64,000 nt of DNA. Source: Zingiber officinale (taxonomy: Eukaryota > Streptophyta > Magnoliopsida > Zingiberales > Zingiberaceae). Position numbers and translations under genes: made by a program. The DNA lies in NCBI RefSeq assembly GCF_018446385.1, contig NW_024589866.1, positions 1-64,000 on the forward strand, in the 5' to 3' direction. Positions 46,750-59,900 of this stretch are shown here, piece by piece. The notes under the pieces were generated by a model that saw only the letters and a program-made list of their open reading frames with translations, was not told where the DNA came from and did no database searches. The first letter of the stretch is position 1; each line of letters opens with the position of its first letter.

Positions 46750-46975
46750 AAATGTTGGATCGAAAGAGCTAGAGGGGGGGGTGAATAGCGCTCGTGGCTT
46801 TCACTTTCGTTTCGAAAAACTCAAAGTAAAATGCAGCGAAAATAATAAACACAAACACACGAACACCAAGATTTACTTGGTTCGAAGTCTGGTGCGACTA
46901 CTTTTTTTTTTCATTATCAATTTCTTGTTTGTGCGGGAAGCATCAGACGATCGAACCTTAATAAAGTATTCTTGA
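46750..46975 (-). repeat. Fragment resembling the end of a SIRE-like LTR
   Basis: A GGGGGGGTGAATAGCGCTCG block followed by GATTTACTTGGTTCG resembles the left end of the LTR at 2731-2900 (GAGGGGTGAATTACC, then GCTTACTTGGTTTG). It abuts a truncated copia pol. No partner LTR was found. Confidence 0.35.
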
Positions 46976-49430
46976 CTAGGAGGAGGCACTATATACACTT
47001 CTTCTTGAAGATCACCATTTAATAAAGTATTCTTGACATCCATCTAAGATATTTTTCATTGACGAACAGAGGTAATGATAATTAACATACGAACGGTGGT
47101 CATTTTAGCAACAGGAGCAAAAGTTTCCTCATAATTTATGTCATACTCCTGAGAGTAATCTTTAGCAACAAGACGAGTTTTATACCATTCGACAAAATCA
47201 TCAAATTTAGTTTTAATCTTATAGACCCAATAAGAACCAATGACGTATTTTCCTAGTGACAGAAGTACCAAATCCTAAGTATAAGTATGATGCAAAGCAG
47301 TTAATCTTTCGTCTATAGCATTCTACCAAAAAGGGTTACCAACAGCTTCTCTATAGGACCAAGACTTAAAAAGATGATGAATAGAGGTAACAAAAGAAGC
47401 AAAGGAACTAGAATAACAAGAATAAACAAAATTAGGTAGTTTAGTAGACTTATGAGGACGTGTAGACCGACGAGTAGGATTACCCACAATCTCACAAGAT
47501 GATGGAATAGTCGCAGGAGGGGGAGGTGGAGAAGATGTCTCGAAAATACCAGATTCAGTGAAACCATTATGTGAAAGAGTGGTTGTAGGGGAGGTTTCAT
47601 CGATATCAGTACCGAAGGGATCAATGCGAATAGGGTCTGTATGAGTTATGTCATGTGGTAGAAGAGGTATGGAGAAAAAAGGAATATGCTCAAGAAACGC
47701 AATATGACAAGAGACATATAATTTTTTACTAATTAGATTAAAATAACGATATCCCTTTTGACCAACACAATAACTAAGGAATACACACAAAATAGACCTA
47801 GAGGACAACTTATCACACTCGGTGCGTGATCGGAGAATAAAATATGTACAACTAAAAACACATGAAGAGGAATACTCAAGAACACGGCCATACAATTTTT
47901 GAAAATGAGACAAACCTGAGAGAAGTTAGAATCCTATTAATTACATGATTAGTAGTAAGAACTAATTCTCCCCAAAAAACACTAAGAACATCTGCATATA
48001 ATAAGAATAAGCGGAATGTCTCAACAAGATGTCTATACTTTCTCTTCGTAACCCTATTATGTTCAGGTGTTTCTTGACATGAGGTTTGATGTATAGTACC
48101 TTCTGATGCAAGTAAACAAGAAAAAATATTGAAAGCATACTCACTCCCCCCCCTCCCAAATCACAATGAAAACACTTGATAACAGTTGAATGTTGAGTTT
48201 TGACAAGAACTTTAAAATCATTAAAGATGGTAAGATAATCATATCTATATTTCATAAGATAAATCCAAGTATAATGAGTGCAATCATCAATAAAGAAATA
48301 TAATATCTTGATCCCCTTTTGTAGTAGCAGGAGAAAGCCCTCATATATCCAAATGAACAAGATCAAAAGGATTAAGAGAAAAAGATAAACTTTTATTGAA
48401 AAGTAATGCAGAAAATTTTGTCAGTTTACAATCACTACAATAAAAAAATATCACAACTTTTTAAATGTCCTAATACTTTAGACGAAGCTAAAAATTATAA
48501 ACAAGATGCTAAAACATGACCTAGACGAGTATGCTATAAATAAAAATTAAAAAAAAAAACTCAATCAAAAAGATCATAGATCGACATTAGAAGTTACAAC
48601 ATCTGGTACTTGAAGCTTATCTAAGACATGGAGTCTCCCTTACCTTCTACCTATCTCAATCACCTTTTGAGATCTGGGTCCTACACATAACAATTGGATG
48701 AAGAAAAAATGATTGAATATTCAGACTCAGACAATTGGCTAACAGAAATAAGATTAAGTGTAAGACTAGAAATATAATAAACATCAAGAAGAGACAAGTA
48801 AGTTATAACAACCGAACCAACACCTATTAGTGGCCTAAGAGTACCATCAGCAGTCACAATTGATAAAGATGAATTAGAAGACAAAGAGATAAAAGATGAC
48901 AAGTCAGGTGACATATGATGAGAAACTTCAGAATCTAAGATCTATAAATGAGAAGATATACTTGATGTATCAGAGGATAACAAACTTATATGAGAAAAAG
49001 CAGACATGGTAGAGGGTTGTGAAGCAAGGAACTGTTGAAACTATTTAAGCATATACAGATCTAAAAATGGGGCAGCTAGTGCATTACTAGACTGAGGTAG
49101 ACCATATGACAACTGTTGTGGTTAATTACCAGATTTTCATGGAACATTCTAATGTGGCAATGGTGGCAATTGAGATCGTTGCTACTGATACTGCTACTGT
49201 GGTGGTCATTTCTGCTGCTTTGGTAGTTTACCTTTATTCAATAATAATGGATACTAAGACCTATACTGTCCCTTTTCTTTGCAATAAACATACTCATCAT
49301 TAGAAATTTTCGAAGTCGACTTACTTTGATTATGAGACGGAGGCCACTATGGTGATGCAAAAACAAATGGTGTAGACGGTGCAATAGTTTTTTTATCAAC
49401 TTGAGACTTAAGGTGAATCTCCTCATGTAG
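46975..49430 (-). pseudogene. Decayed copia pol and gag fragment, related to the copia element at 9.5-13.6 kb
   Basis: On the minus strand: a zinc-knuckle-like YVYCKEKGQYRS near 49290, then a protease region with HHMSPDLSSFISLSSNSS and LTLNLISVSQLSESEYS. Integrase pieces (FIDDCTHYTWIYLMKYRYDY, HFQKLYGRVLEYSSS) follow, and then the first part of reverse transcriptase (WVYKIKTKFDDFVEWYKTRLV, NYEETFAPVAKMTT). It stops at about 46975 inside the NGDLQEEVY region, so the polymerase site and RNase H are missing. The similarity to 10.9-12.9 kb is strong throughout. There are many stops, and no LTRs were found. It is older than the other copy. Confidence 0.75.
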
Positions 49431-49439
49431 CATTCATGT

Positions 49440-50620
49440 ACTACTGAATTAACGAAAAACAGATGACTACAATGTAAAATTGTTGTGTATAATCATTCAT
49501 AGTCATCACAAAGAGCCATAAAAAATTGGACCTGACATTTTCTTCTCTACGAGTGATAGCTACAGTCAGACTCAGATGAATATACCTCCATGAAGATTCA
49601 TCTAGCCAAGTAAAATTGCTCATCAAAAGTATAACTTCAAATTGAATCCTTTTTTTTCTAGAGAAATAGTTGATAAAATGACAACTTCTTGAGTAAATGC
49701 AGGTGTGATTAGAATTTATCTATTAATTTCATTTATTTATTATAGTTGGAATCCCTAGTCCTGAAACTGCAATTAAATCTTTGAGATAAAGCACTTTGTC
49801 TACCAAATCAAAAACAGATCACTTACTCTAGTTATAGTGACGGTAGGAAAGCTAAAATGGACTATATGGGTAAGGAAGAGTATGAATTTCGTGACAATCA
49901 TACTAAATTTGTTGGTGGCACTCCAAAAAGTGAGCAGAAATAACGCCATGGAGGAGTGAATGAGGGAGCGGAGCAACAGAGGTCGAAATCTCCTCAACAA
50001 CCAAGGCTTGAGCGTAACCTACATAAGACGGATACGAAACTGTGATCGCGGTCACACGGCTCAAAACAGATAATGTGCGTAAAGAATTATTTTAGAGCTT
50101 CTTCCATGCATGTGTGGTGGGATGCTTGTCACATGAGATCACGAGATCGAAACTCAGAGTAATCGGGGTGTAAATCCTCGGTCCCTGTGTAACTCACCCC
50201 ACCTGTCACATGCTCGCTCAGGATGCTGTGACTTACCTCCCTCGTGATGACCTTGGGTTGGGTGCGGTGGGGACATTGGGGGCGAGCGATTTTGTCTCTT
50301 GCCACATTATATATATATTTAAAAAATTTATCTTAAATTTTGGATAAGATAATTAAAAAATATTTACATCAGCTACTTTATTTATTTTCTAAATTTAATA
50401 TTTATAAATAGTACTTCTTTAAATTTAGGAAAGAGAGAAAAAAGTATGAAAATTAATATATGATATAGTAAAAATGGATATTTAAATTTAATATAATAAT
50501 TTTTTTATCTTAAATTATATATTTTAGATAAGAAAATTAGTATGGATAATTTTATTTCCATAAAAATAAAAATCCTCATTCATGAGAAAGATAAGTAGGG
50601 GTGTGCAATAATATTTTTTC
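49440..50620. other. Intergenic stretch between copia fragment and GPT, no gene recognised
   Basis: Contains possible remains of the copia gag end (to about 49990), a possible SINE-like unit (50080-50310) and an AT-rich segment (50310-50600) without coding signals. Confidence 0.5.
50080..50310 (+). repeat. Possible tRNA-derived SINE-like unit
   Basis: A GAGATCGAAACTC motif (50151-50163) resembles a pol III B box. It is followed by phrases such as GTAAATCCTCGGTCCCTGTG and a TATATATATA end. No A box or duplication could be fixed, so this is tentative. Confidence 0.25.
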
Positions 50621-51181
50621 CCACGTCTCAACCAAATAATAATAATAATAATAAATATTCTGTGTAAAATATTTTTAGAAAAAATAACTGAAGTTAACAC
50701 CGTTAAATATCCGAATATTTTGGCTTAACGTACGTATGGACTGCCTAACGCCGTTATATGCTCGAGTTAACAACGGATTCGAACGCCCATCAAAACAATC
50801 AAACCTCGTTCGCCACCAACCTCGTGCCGTTCACCGATCCCTTTCTTCGCTCCTGTAGAACGATCAATCCACCCCACCAAACTCACGAGATCGCCGTGAT
50901 TCGTGTTTGTGTACGTTTCTCTCGCTTGATCCTGCAAGACATTGTTCCTGGTTCATCGCTGGATCGCGGTGCCTGCGGCGGCTACGGTTGGCGGAGCAGT
51001 TGAGGGCGGAATTTTTCTGGTATTTTTTGGGGGATTTTTACGCTGTGCGAAGTATCAAAAGTTGGTAGATTTTGAGGTTCTCGGCCGATTCTCTCGTTGT
51101 TATCGGTGCGTGAGCTCGATCGGCTTCTCCGACGACCCGAGTGCTAAAGTTCTCTTGTGATCGGTTCTAGAGATTGTGAAG
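50620..51181 (+). promoter_or_regulatory. GPT upstream region and 5' leader
   Basis: An AAT-trinucleotide tract (50636-50655) is followed by a conserved block (50680-50940) that is kept in the inverted copy at 22609-22940. This conservation, despite decay, marks the probable core promoter and leader start. A pyrimidine-rich CGTTTCTCTCGCTTG lies near 50917-50931. I could not assign a TATA box or transcription start. An upstream GTG two codons before the start codon is not used in plants. Confidence 0.55.
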
Positions 51182-54100
51182 ATGGTTACCTCGGTGAGTC
51201 ACTCCACTTCCGGGATCGGTGTTGGCGATCTCGTCCGGCACAAGGCGCCTTGCGTCAGACCTCGAGCGGCGTCCGTTCGTGCTGTATCGACGATCAAAAA
51301 CCTTGATTTGACGTTTTCCACTAGGAAACCCCTCTATCTCGCGACTCCGGAGAGGGCTGGATTTGGCTTCCTCCGCCGCGATGGGACCTTGTCGGCCATC
51401 AAGCCCCGTGGTCATGATTTCAAGTGCGAGGCCTACGAAGCTGATAGATCGGAGGTCCCTGAGATCTCCCCTGAGCAGGCCCGTTCGGATGCTGCTCAAA
51501 GGCTAAAGATCGGCATCTACTTCGCCACCTGGTGGGCTCTCAACGTTGTCTTCAACATCTACAACAAAAAGGTACTCAACGCCTTCCCCTACCCTTGGCT
51601 GACCTCCACCCTCTCCCTGGCCGCGGGCTCCCTCATAATGCTCATTTCCTGGGCCACAAGGATCGCCGAGGCCCCCAAGACCGATTTCAATTTCTGGAAA
51701 GCCCTTGCACCGGTAAGAGATTTTCAAATTTTTTTTTAGTTGTTCTCTTTCAGGTTTCGTGCTGTCTAGATCAAAGGTGTTATACGTCAAATCCCTTTGA
51801 TTAGGTGGCGGTAGCGCACACGATCGGGCATGTGGCGGCAACAGTGAGCATGTCAAAGGTGGCAGTCTCGTTCACCCACATAATCAAAAGTGGGGAGCCG
51901 GCTTTCAGCGTGTTGGTATCCAGGTTTCTGCTGGGAGAGACCTTCCCTGTGCCGGTGTACCTCTCTCTGGTGCCGATCATTGGTGGATGTGCTCTGGCTG
52001 CAGTGACAGAGCTCAACTTTAACATGACTGGTCAGTAGAAGGGTTAGCAAGAATTCTTGATTGTCATTCCTTTTATTTGTTCTTTTGTTTCTCTTTGTTA
52101 TTTGAGGTGCGTCTAACCCCTTGTAGCATATGTTTTGGGTGAGAATTTGATCTTTCTTTCTTTATCTTTGAAGGCCTGAAACCAGTTATAAAATAAACTC
52201 CATATCTTCAATGTCAAGCACTTCAAACTGTAGCAAATGAGTAAATTTTACATGACAAAATGATTCTTAATCTTTGCCTCTTGGGGTTCAGATGGTTTAA
52301 CATTAAAAATATGGTTCTTCAGCCTTCCTGTTATTGTTCACTAGAGGAATACTTCTATCACAGCATTTCTTATGTTAATTTTAGTCTATTTATCTTAACT
52401 TTTTGCTCCTTTGGAGTTAAGATAGCGTAACATTTAAAATATGATTCTTTAGCTGTCCTATTGTTTGCAGAAGAGTACTTTTATCACAGCATTTTCTGTG
52501 CTAATTTTATTCTCTATCTTACATACTTGTTTGGAACCATCAAATTATATGGAATTGCAAATCTACTCTTGATATGATAGAAAATTATTGAATTTGGTGA
52601 ACAAGAAATGAGAACTAAAATTATATCTTCTTCAAAATTTGGAACAGAAAATTCAATAAGGAATCAGTCAGATTTTTGTTCAGGAATTCTCAAATATTCA
52701 TGAACTAAAGATTGTTTTATTTTTGTCTTAATTTGTGAGCCACTGTTGTTGAATAATCTTTGATTTGATTTTCTAATGTGTGATTTGAACCAATCTGATG
52801 CTTGGCGCTGTTTATAATAGCTTCACTTTGTTTATGGGTTGGTTGTTAAGGTGTTTGTCTTGTATTCAGGTTTCATGGGTGCGATGATATCAAACCTCGC
52901 ATTTGTCTTTCGGAACATCTTTTCAAAGAAGGGAATGAAAGGGTTATCTGTTAGCGGGATGAACTATTATGCTTGCCTCTCCATCCTGTCCCTCTTTATA
53001 CTCACCCCATTTGCTATTGCAGTTGAGGGGCCCCAGATGTGGGCTGCTGGTTGGCAGACAGCACTTTCCCAGATTGGTCCTAACTTCATTTGGTGAGAAA
53101 ACCCTCTTAATTAGCATTAACTTATTCTTTCATGTTATATTCACATGGAAAAGAATTATGTTTCTACTGTATTTTATTTCATAGCATTTTTAGAGATGAA
53201 AGTTATGTTTTGCTATATGCATTAAATGTCTACTTGACATTACCTTTGAAAACTATGTTTGTGATAATGTTTGCCTTGGTTGTTATCGTTCATGCTCTAG
53301 CATTAACTTATTCTTTCATGTTATATTCACATGGAAAAGAATAATGTTTCTGCTGTACTTTATTTAATAGCATTTTTTTATAGATGAAAGCTATGTTTTG
53401 CTATATGTGTTAAATGCCTACTTGACCTTACCTTTGAAAGCTATGTTTGCAATAATATTCGACTTGGTTGTTATCGTTCATGCTCTTAGTTAGCATTAAC
53501 TTATTCTTTCATGTTAATTCACATGGAAAACAATAATGTTTCTACTGTACTTTATTTAATAGCGTTTTTAGAGATGAAAGCTATGTTTTGCTATGTGTTA
53601 AATGCCTACTTGGCATTACCTTTGAAAGCTATGTTTGCGATAATGTTCGACTTGGTTGTTATCGTTCATGCTCTTAGTTAGCATTAACTTATTCTTTCAT
53701 GTTATATTCACATGGAAAAGAATAATGTTTCTACTTTACTTTATTTAATAGCATTTTTAGAGATGAAAGCTTTGTTTGCGTTAAATGTCTACTTGATATT
53801 ACCTTTGAAAGCTGTGACTGCGATAATGTTAGACTTGGTTGGTTATCATTCATGTGTCAAATAATGACTTGTAGCCACAATATATGTAGGGCAAAAATCA
53901 ACACTTCTATTTTTTAAATCATCAAGGGAGCCCCTTTTTAATTTTTATTCAAAGGGTGCCTCAAATTTAAATTTTCCCAAATTACCCTTATTTAACAGAA
54001 GGGATTATCTTTTTTTTTATAAATATAAATTTAAACATTTACTTTTATCAGTATAAATTATTTTTCTACTGTGTTAAATATTTTGTAAAGATATGCAATA

Positions 54101-55015
54101 TTTTTGTATGAATTTATATCTATATTTTTATTATATTGTTAATTACCTTATAAAATTTTAAAATTATTTTCTTGTGAATGTAAAATTAAATATATCTTTA
54201 TAGGTGTCATTATTTTATAAAATTAAGATTGATTCTTCTAATCAGATTGGCTTAAATGTTTTTTTTTGATGAATCAGCTTAGCCAAACAACTCATTTTTC
54301 TATCAAACTAATTTTATACGAGTGATTTAGGTCCACCTTTTGATTTTCGCTTGCAGTCTTGGAATGAAAGCTGTGTTTGTGCGTGCATTAATTGCTTTTG
54401 TTGGAGTTTCAGTTCCCATAAGTATTTTTGTATTTGTAACTTCTTGTGTTAAATAGAATCTTGTTTCTTGTGCTTTTTGTCTCAAAATTATGAAGCTTCC
54501 TTTGCTGATTTAGAAAACATTTTAGTTTATGCCACTATGAACTTACTGCATAATAGGTGGATAGCTGCACAAAGTATCTTCTACCATTTATACAACCAAG
54601 TCTCTTACATGTCCTTGGATGAGATCTCACCTCTGACGTTCAGCATTGGCAACACCATGAAGAGGATATCTGTCATTGTCTCATCCATCATAATCTTCCG
54701 TACTCCTGTTCAGCCTGTCAATGCCCTCGGAGCTGCCATCGCCGTCCTCGGAACTTTCCTCTACTCCCAGGTAACCTTTTTTACTGTTAAAATCAGTGTT
54801 GTGTTTTTTGTTCTCCAGAGATCACATAAGAGTTCATGGAAACAAAAGCTCGTCTATATGTTGTTTGTTAGCATACATACATTTCTTTTACACCTCCTAC
54901 TTTGTTTAAATGGAAGATCATATATTTTCCACCCTTTTAACTGCTTGAACAAATATGCACCAGCAATGGCTATGGAAGATCATAACTCCCCTGTATTATG
55001 CAGGCAAAGCAGTGA
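51182..55015 (+). CDS. GPT: Plastid glucose-6-phosphate/phosphate translocator (GPT type), five exons
   Basis: Exons: 51182-51712, 51805-52030, 52870-53092, 54557-54770 and 55004-55015; all introns are gt-ag and the phases join to 401 residues plus stop. Members of this family exchange glucose 6-phosphate for phosphate across the inner plastid membrane, feeding starch and pentose-phosphate metabolism in non-green or induced tissue. Residues 1 to about 90 are Ser/Arg-rich and look like a transit peptide. The carrier core starts near [20 protein letters not shown]. Family blocks include [47 protein letters not shown] and GNTMKR. The Lys-Arg pair at 362-363 belongs to the phosphate-binding site in related carriers. 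The C-terminus is AKQ, as in GPT proteins. No lesion is seen, so it is probably functional. GPT1 and GPT2 cannot be told apart here. Confidence 0.93.
53111..53853 (+). repeat. Four tandem copies of a 175-193-base unit in GPT intron 3
   Basis: Copies begin at about 53111, 53298, 53490 and 53679. Each holds GCATTAACTTATTCTTTCAT, a TTCACATGGAAAAGAAT block, GATGAAAGCTATGTTTTGCT and CTTGGTTGTTATCGTTCATG. They are 85-95% alike. None has splice or coding signals. Confidence 0.9.
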
Positions 55016-56970
55016 AAGAGATGAGGAGAAGGAATGGAATAATAAAGTGAAACTGCTCCGGTAGTATACGATTTGGTCATAGATTCTTTTTGTAGAGTTC
55101 CAACAGCAGTCTTCAATTGATCGCAGATCATACTGCAAATACTCCAGATTCGTTAAACTCAACTTATAGTTACGCTCGTATTTTTTATTCCTATGGTTAA
55201 ATCAGGCAATTCGAGCCTTTCTCAGAGGGGAGTTAGCGAAAATAACCCTGGGCAAAGCTGTATTATTGGGAAAAAAAAACCCTTCAGCAAGAAGCAATGT
55301 TTGTTGTCTTCCACCAGTGTAAGCCTTTCTTATCAGAGCAAGTTGATTTTTTTGTGATATCGCAAGCTTCAAATTACTTGTTTTTTTTTTCCTCTTATTT
55401 ATTAAGAATCTAATTGGCAGAAGAAAAAGGAAAAAAAACTTGCATCAAGGACGAATTTCATGTTCTTGAGAAAAGTTGTTTGTTATATAATTTATAAGCA
55501 TGTGTGTACCTGATGAGTTCCTCGCCTGTTTTGCCGGCCGGCGAATGATGCCGCCGAGTGGATGCTACAGGGATATGAGAAGAGTTATCCCCGTTTGTTT
55601 GTGGTAAATCTTGTCAATCTGCCAGTTCATATGGTTGCGGATCTTAATTGGTGATCGGATCTGCAGTATCGAGTCAAAAACACCATCCTATTCATGATCC
55701 GATTCCAACTGCCCATTAAAAAAATCATCCGATAATTTTTTGATTTATTAGGATGGTTTGTGGGAAATTTTAATGAGTCCAAATTAGTTGTTTTCAGAAT
55801 TAATTGAAAGTTGAATATTTGGTGTAAAAAAATTATTGTATTCCAAAAATAGTTAAAATTAAGGTGTGATAGAGTTAAAAAAAAATAAAAAAAATTAGCT
55901 AGGTTGGGTGACGTCGAGTCTGGGTGATTGGTTCGGTCCCATGAAAAGGATAAATCGGGAAGTGTTTGCAGTGACAATTAGAAGCTCAACATCTTTTTAG
56001 TTGCGTGCTCCATTTGAAAAAATAATTTTACAAATTCATCATAATTGAAACTTGAACCGCGAATACATGGATGACAATCTGAATAGCCTATTGTTGCACC
56101 ATAATCCCATTTGGAAAAATAATTCTTACAAATTCATTATAATTGAAACTTGAACCGTGAATACCTGGATGACAATCTGAATAGTCTATCATTGCACCAT
56201 AACCCCAGGGGCAAGGTGTGATAGTGTCAAGCTAGATGTGAGTAAAACAAATTAATCATCATCAAATTATTGATATATTCGTTGATTAAGTCCAATTAAA
56301 TCAAATCTGAGATGATTAATTCAACCCTAAGAAAGTTTTATATCAGCTGCTGCTAGAATAAATCGACTCAGCTGCTAGAATAAATCGAAGACAAATGATC
56401 CAGAAGCCTGATTTAACTAATTAATTAATAATATCATGAAAAACTTAATTAATTTGATAATTAATTGAATCAATTTTAAATCAACTCAATTTATCCTATT
56501 TAAATCGCAAAATTCAATGTTCAGTTATAATTCAATTACAGATCCGGTTGTAAGGGGAATGAACGGCCAATGTCTTACATTAATTGCATAAGCGGGATAA
56601 CTAACAAAAATTAACAGCCAATGTCAAATTGCGATGGAAATAGAGACGACGAATAATTAGCAGCAATGAACTAACCGTGCAGGGCGACATTAGCTCTAAT
56701 TAAATAATACAGGGTATTGTGTTTTCAGTAATAAATTTAATGCATGATTCAAATTGAACAAGAAATCGGGAAATAAAAATTGTCGCCGTGAATCTTTAAC
56801 TCACAAACTAAAACAAAAGGCAACGGTAGAAGAGTTAAATTTGAACAAGCATTCAGGAAATGAAAATTGTCGTTGTGACTCTTTAGCTCACAAACTAAAA
56901 CAGAAGGCAAGAATAGTTGTTGTCCGCTAGGCCCACCGTTGGATCCTTCAGCCAAAAAATCCTAGCATGC
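55016..56970. other. Intergenic region between convergent GPT and nucleolin-like genes
   Basis: The first few hundred bases should include the GPT 3' untranslated region. No canonical AATAAA was picked with confidence. Segment 55640-56000 is AT-rich with no recognised family. A 97-base tandem pair lies at 56011-56206. The stretch 56210-56750 is AT-rich and shows nothing recognisable. The last part probably holds the 3' untranslated region of the nucleolin-like gene. Confidence 0.5.
56011..56206. repeat. Tandem pair, about 97-base unit
   Basis: Copies 56011-56107 and 56108-56206 share ACAAATTCAT(C/T)ATAATTGAA, CTTGAACCG(C/T)GAATAC and GGATGACAATCTGAATAG(C/T)C. The ACTTGAACC...GCACCATAA pattern resembles an old tRNA-derived SINE on the minus strand, but this is a guess. 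Confidence 0.8.
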
Positions 56971-59900
56971 CTAGCCATCACTGGAATTCCTCTCTGCACC
57001 ACCGCGACCCCTGCTCTTACCACCAGAGCCACGTCCTCGACTGCGATCACCTCTCCCACCTCGTCCACCACCACGACCCTTGCCCCTACCACCGGAGCCG
57101 CGTCCTCTACCACGGTCGCCTCTCCCACCTCGTCCACCACCTCTTCCACTAAATTTCCCACCACCTTTACCTTTACCTTTACCATTGCTATTGTCACCTT
57201 TTGCCTTTCCTTCGTCAATGGTTAGGGTATATCCGTCAAGTTCAGAACCATTGAGCTCGAATGCCTTTTTGTAAGCAATCTGGTCCTTGAAATCCACAAA
57301 TGCCATCCTGTGAGATAACAGAACAAACGAAAGGTTTGATTTTTCACTAAGAAATATTAAACTCTCCTTCCAATAGATTGTTGCAGGTCTAGAACAGATT
57401 TGAACCTCACTGAAACATCTGATACGAGATTTCAAATGGCAGTAGGGAGACAAAGAACTGACCCTTTAGGGGCACCACTTTCATGGTCCTTGAGTACAGA
57501 TATACGAGCGATGTCTCCACATGATCCAAAATGCTTTTGAAGGGAATTCCTAATCTGTACGAGTATTACTATTAATAAACGATACAACAAAAATGCAGGT
57601 TACAATGTAAAATCAAACACCACCTTATCCTGTCCAAGTGATTTATCAAAACCTTTTACAAATATGGTATGACTCTGATCTTTGCTGCCCTTTTCGTTGC
57701 TGCAAAATTAAAGAAATATAAGCATAGAGAATCATTCCCTTCTATTTTGTCATTAGCAGGAGATTTTTTTAGACCGAAACACTCCTTGAGATGCTAAATG
57801 GTATTACATTGTAAAAAACAATTTAATAGGATTCTCTTGTACACTTGAACGGCTTAAGTTGACAAACATACCCACTCTGAGGGGTATTTGAATCCCTTCC
57901 ACGAGCAACTTCAAGTTTGAGTGGACGCCCAAAAAACTCCTGGCCATTTAATTCAAGTGCCTAGACAAAGAAAAAAATAATAAATTTTCTCTAGGCCAAT
58001 CGACATACTGATAGTGTCGTAACACTAGTTAATTCTAATACACAAAAATCTGAAATGGAAACTACAAGCAATGCTTCACAGAAATTTAAAGAAAGATTAT
58101 AAACCTTTTTAACATCTTCCTCGGAAGCAAAATCAACATGACCGAATCCCTTGGAGCTACCTTTACCTCTTGTAGCCAAACGGGCACCAACAACTTCCCC
58201 TACCCCTTTGAAAAATTCTGATCTGAAAAGAAAGAATCTAATTTAAACATCAAAGATTTACATCAGTTAGCTTTATATACAATGAATTTTCTTCAGCGGG
58301 ACCTTTTGGATCTGTTATGAGTTTAGTCTCACAATGACACTTTTAGGTTTAAGGTTTCGCGTGATAGTTAAGTCACAATGAATAGAAACGTTATGCGTGC
58401 CATATTTGGCCACAACTAGCACGCCCTCCACCTGCAAGCCAGCCCTCTGTAGCAACTTTTCATACTTCATTTTCTAGTTTTCTTCTCTTTTGCTGCTCCC
58501 TCATCTTGCAACTTTTTTGTTTCTCCTTCTATGCTTGCATTTTTCTCTTCATATCTGTAGATCTATTTTATTCTATATCTTCATATTCTCTGCTTTCTTT
58601 TTGTTCCATGCACCTGCTATGTTATCTTCCTCTCGTATGCAGGAATAATAATGTAACCTCCCACCAGCATTGTCTTCAGCTTGCATCCTAAGGAGTCCTC
58701 AGGTATTCATCTTTTGTAAGTTGCTCATGCTTATGTACCCAATCGACTTTTCCTTAATCTCTGCAAGCTGCTTCTAGAACTTCGAAGTAATGTTTTCTTG
58801 TTCCCTTTCTTCTTTCTTTCAACATACTGTCATATCTAATGTTTGGTAATCTGAACAAGAGATCAAACAAATAAAGCTCCAGATAGTTGGTTTGACAGGT
58901 CAAACCAGTTGAGCAGGAAAATAACCTTATATATAATTTTATAAAATATATTAAATATAATGATAAATAAATTGGTCAGGATCACGAGATGTCCACTGGG
59001 AAAGTGATGTCACAAATTATACTTTTTAAATATAAAATATTTTATAAAAATTCAGCAAACATATGAAAAATTAATGATAATTTTTGTCCACATACAGAGA
59101 CAAATAGCCAAGGCATAATTAAACCTTATCAACCTATATATACTTGTATATTATATAATAAAATATATAAAAACTCGATTATAAAAAATCTATATGATAA
59201 GCAATAGCACTTAATGGGGAGAAAAGGCCAGAAATACAAAAAAGCAATGTTAATCGGGATTTAAACCAATGATTTCCCAAGGGAAGTGAAGATGCCCTAC
59301 TATTAGTGTAGAAAAAACCCTATTACATCTTATTTTATTAAAAGGATAGCCCGGTGCACGAAGCTCCCGCCATGCGGGATCCCGGAAAAGGATTCATTGT
59401 ATGCAGCCTTACCCTGCTTTTTGCAAGAGGTTGTTTTTAGGATTCGAACCTATGACCTTTTGGTCACAAAGTAACTTTACTATTGTGCCAAGGCTTCCCT
59501 TCATTACATCTGATTTTATTGATTATGAAATCATAACTGATCTTCCTGGGTTATACTGATTTTTATAACAGATTTATGAGTGAAAGGGAATGGATCTTCC
59601 TGGGTTATATTGATTTTTATAACAGGTTTATGAGTGAAAGAGAATGGATTAGTGTAGGAAACCTGATTCCAGATTTTTACCAGTTGAGCCAAATCTGATT
59701 TTTTTAAAAACATTATATCAAGGTTCTAAAATTCGCTAGGCCCTAGTCGGGCGCCAGACCAGCGCCTAGTGCCTAGGCCACTTAGGCGAGGACTAGGCGT
59801 TGCTAGGCGGATTCCACGGTATCAATATAAATTACATAATAAATCACATTTTATAACTCCAACACAATAACATCAAATTTAAAATGAACTTAAAATTACA

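Noticed and set aside
54357..54556. Possible extra GPT exon after a TTGCAG at 54352-54357, or the upstream open frame from 54468
   Set aside because: Joining exon 3 (53092) directly to 54557 gives the exact family sequence [19 protein letters not shown]; the extra codons have no counterpart in GPT proteins.
56917..57274. Plus-strand open frames rich in Thr/Ser or Pro/Leu
   Set aside because: They are antisense shadows of the nucleolin RGG tail, whose exon phases and stop fit perfectly on the minus strand.
59440..59502. tRNA-like gene (B box GGTTCGAATCC on the minus strand)
   Set aside because: It belongs to the Au SINE, which has an 18-base duplication and no full cloverleaf.
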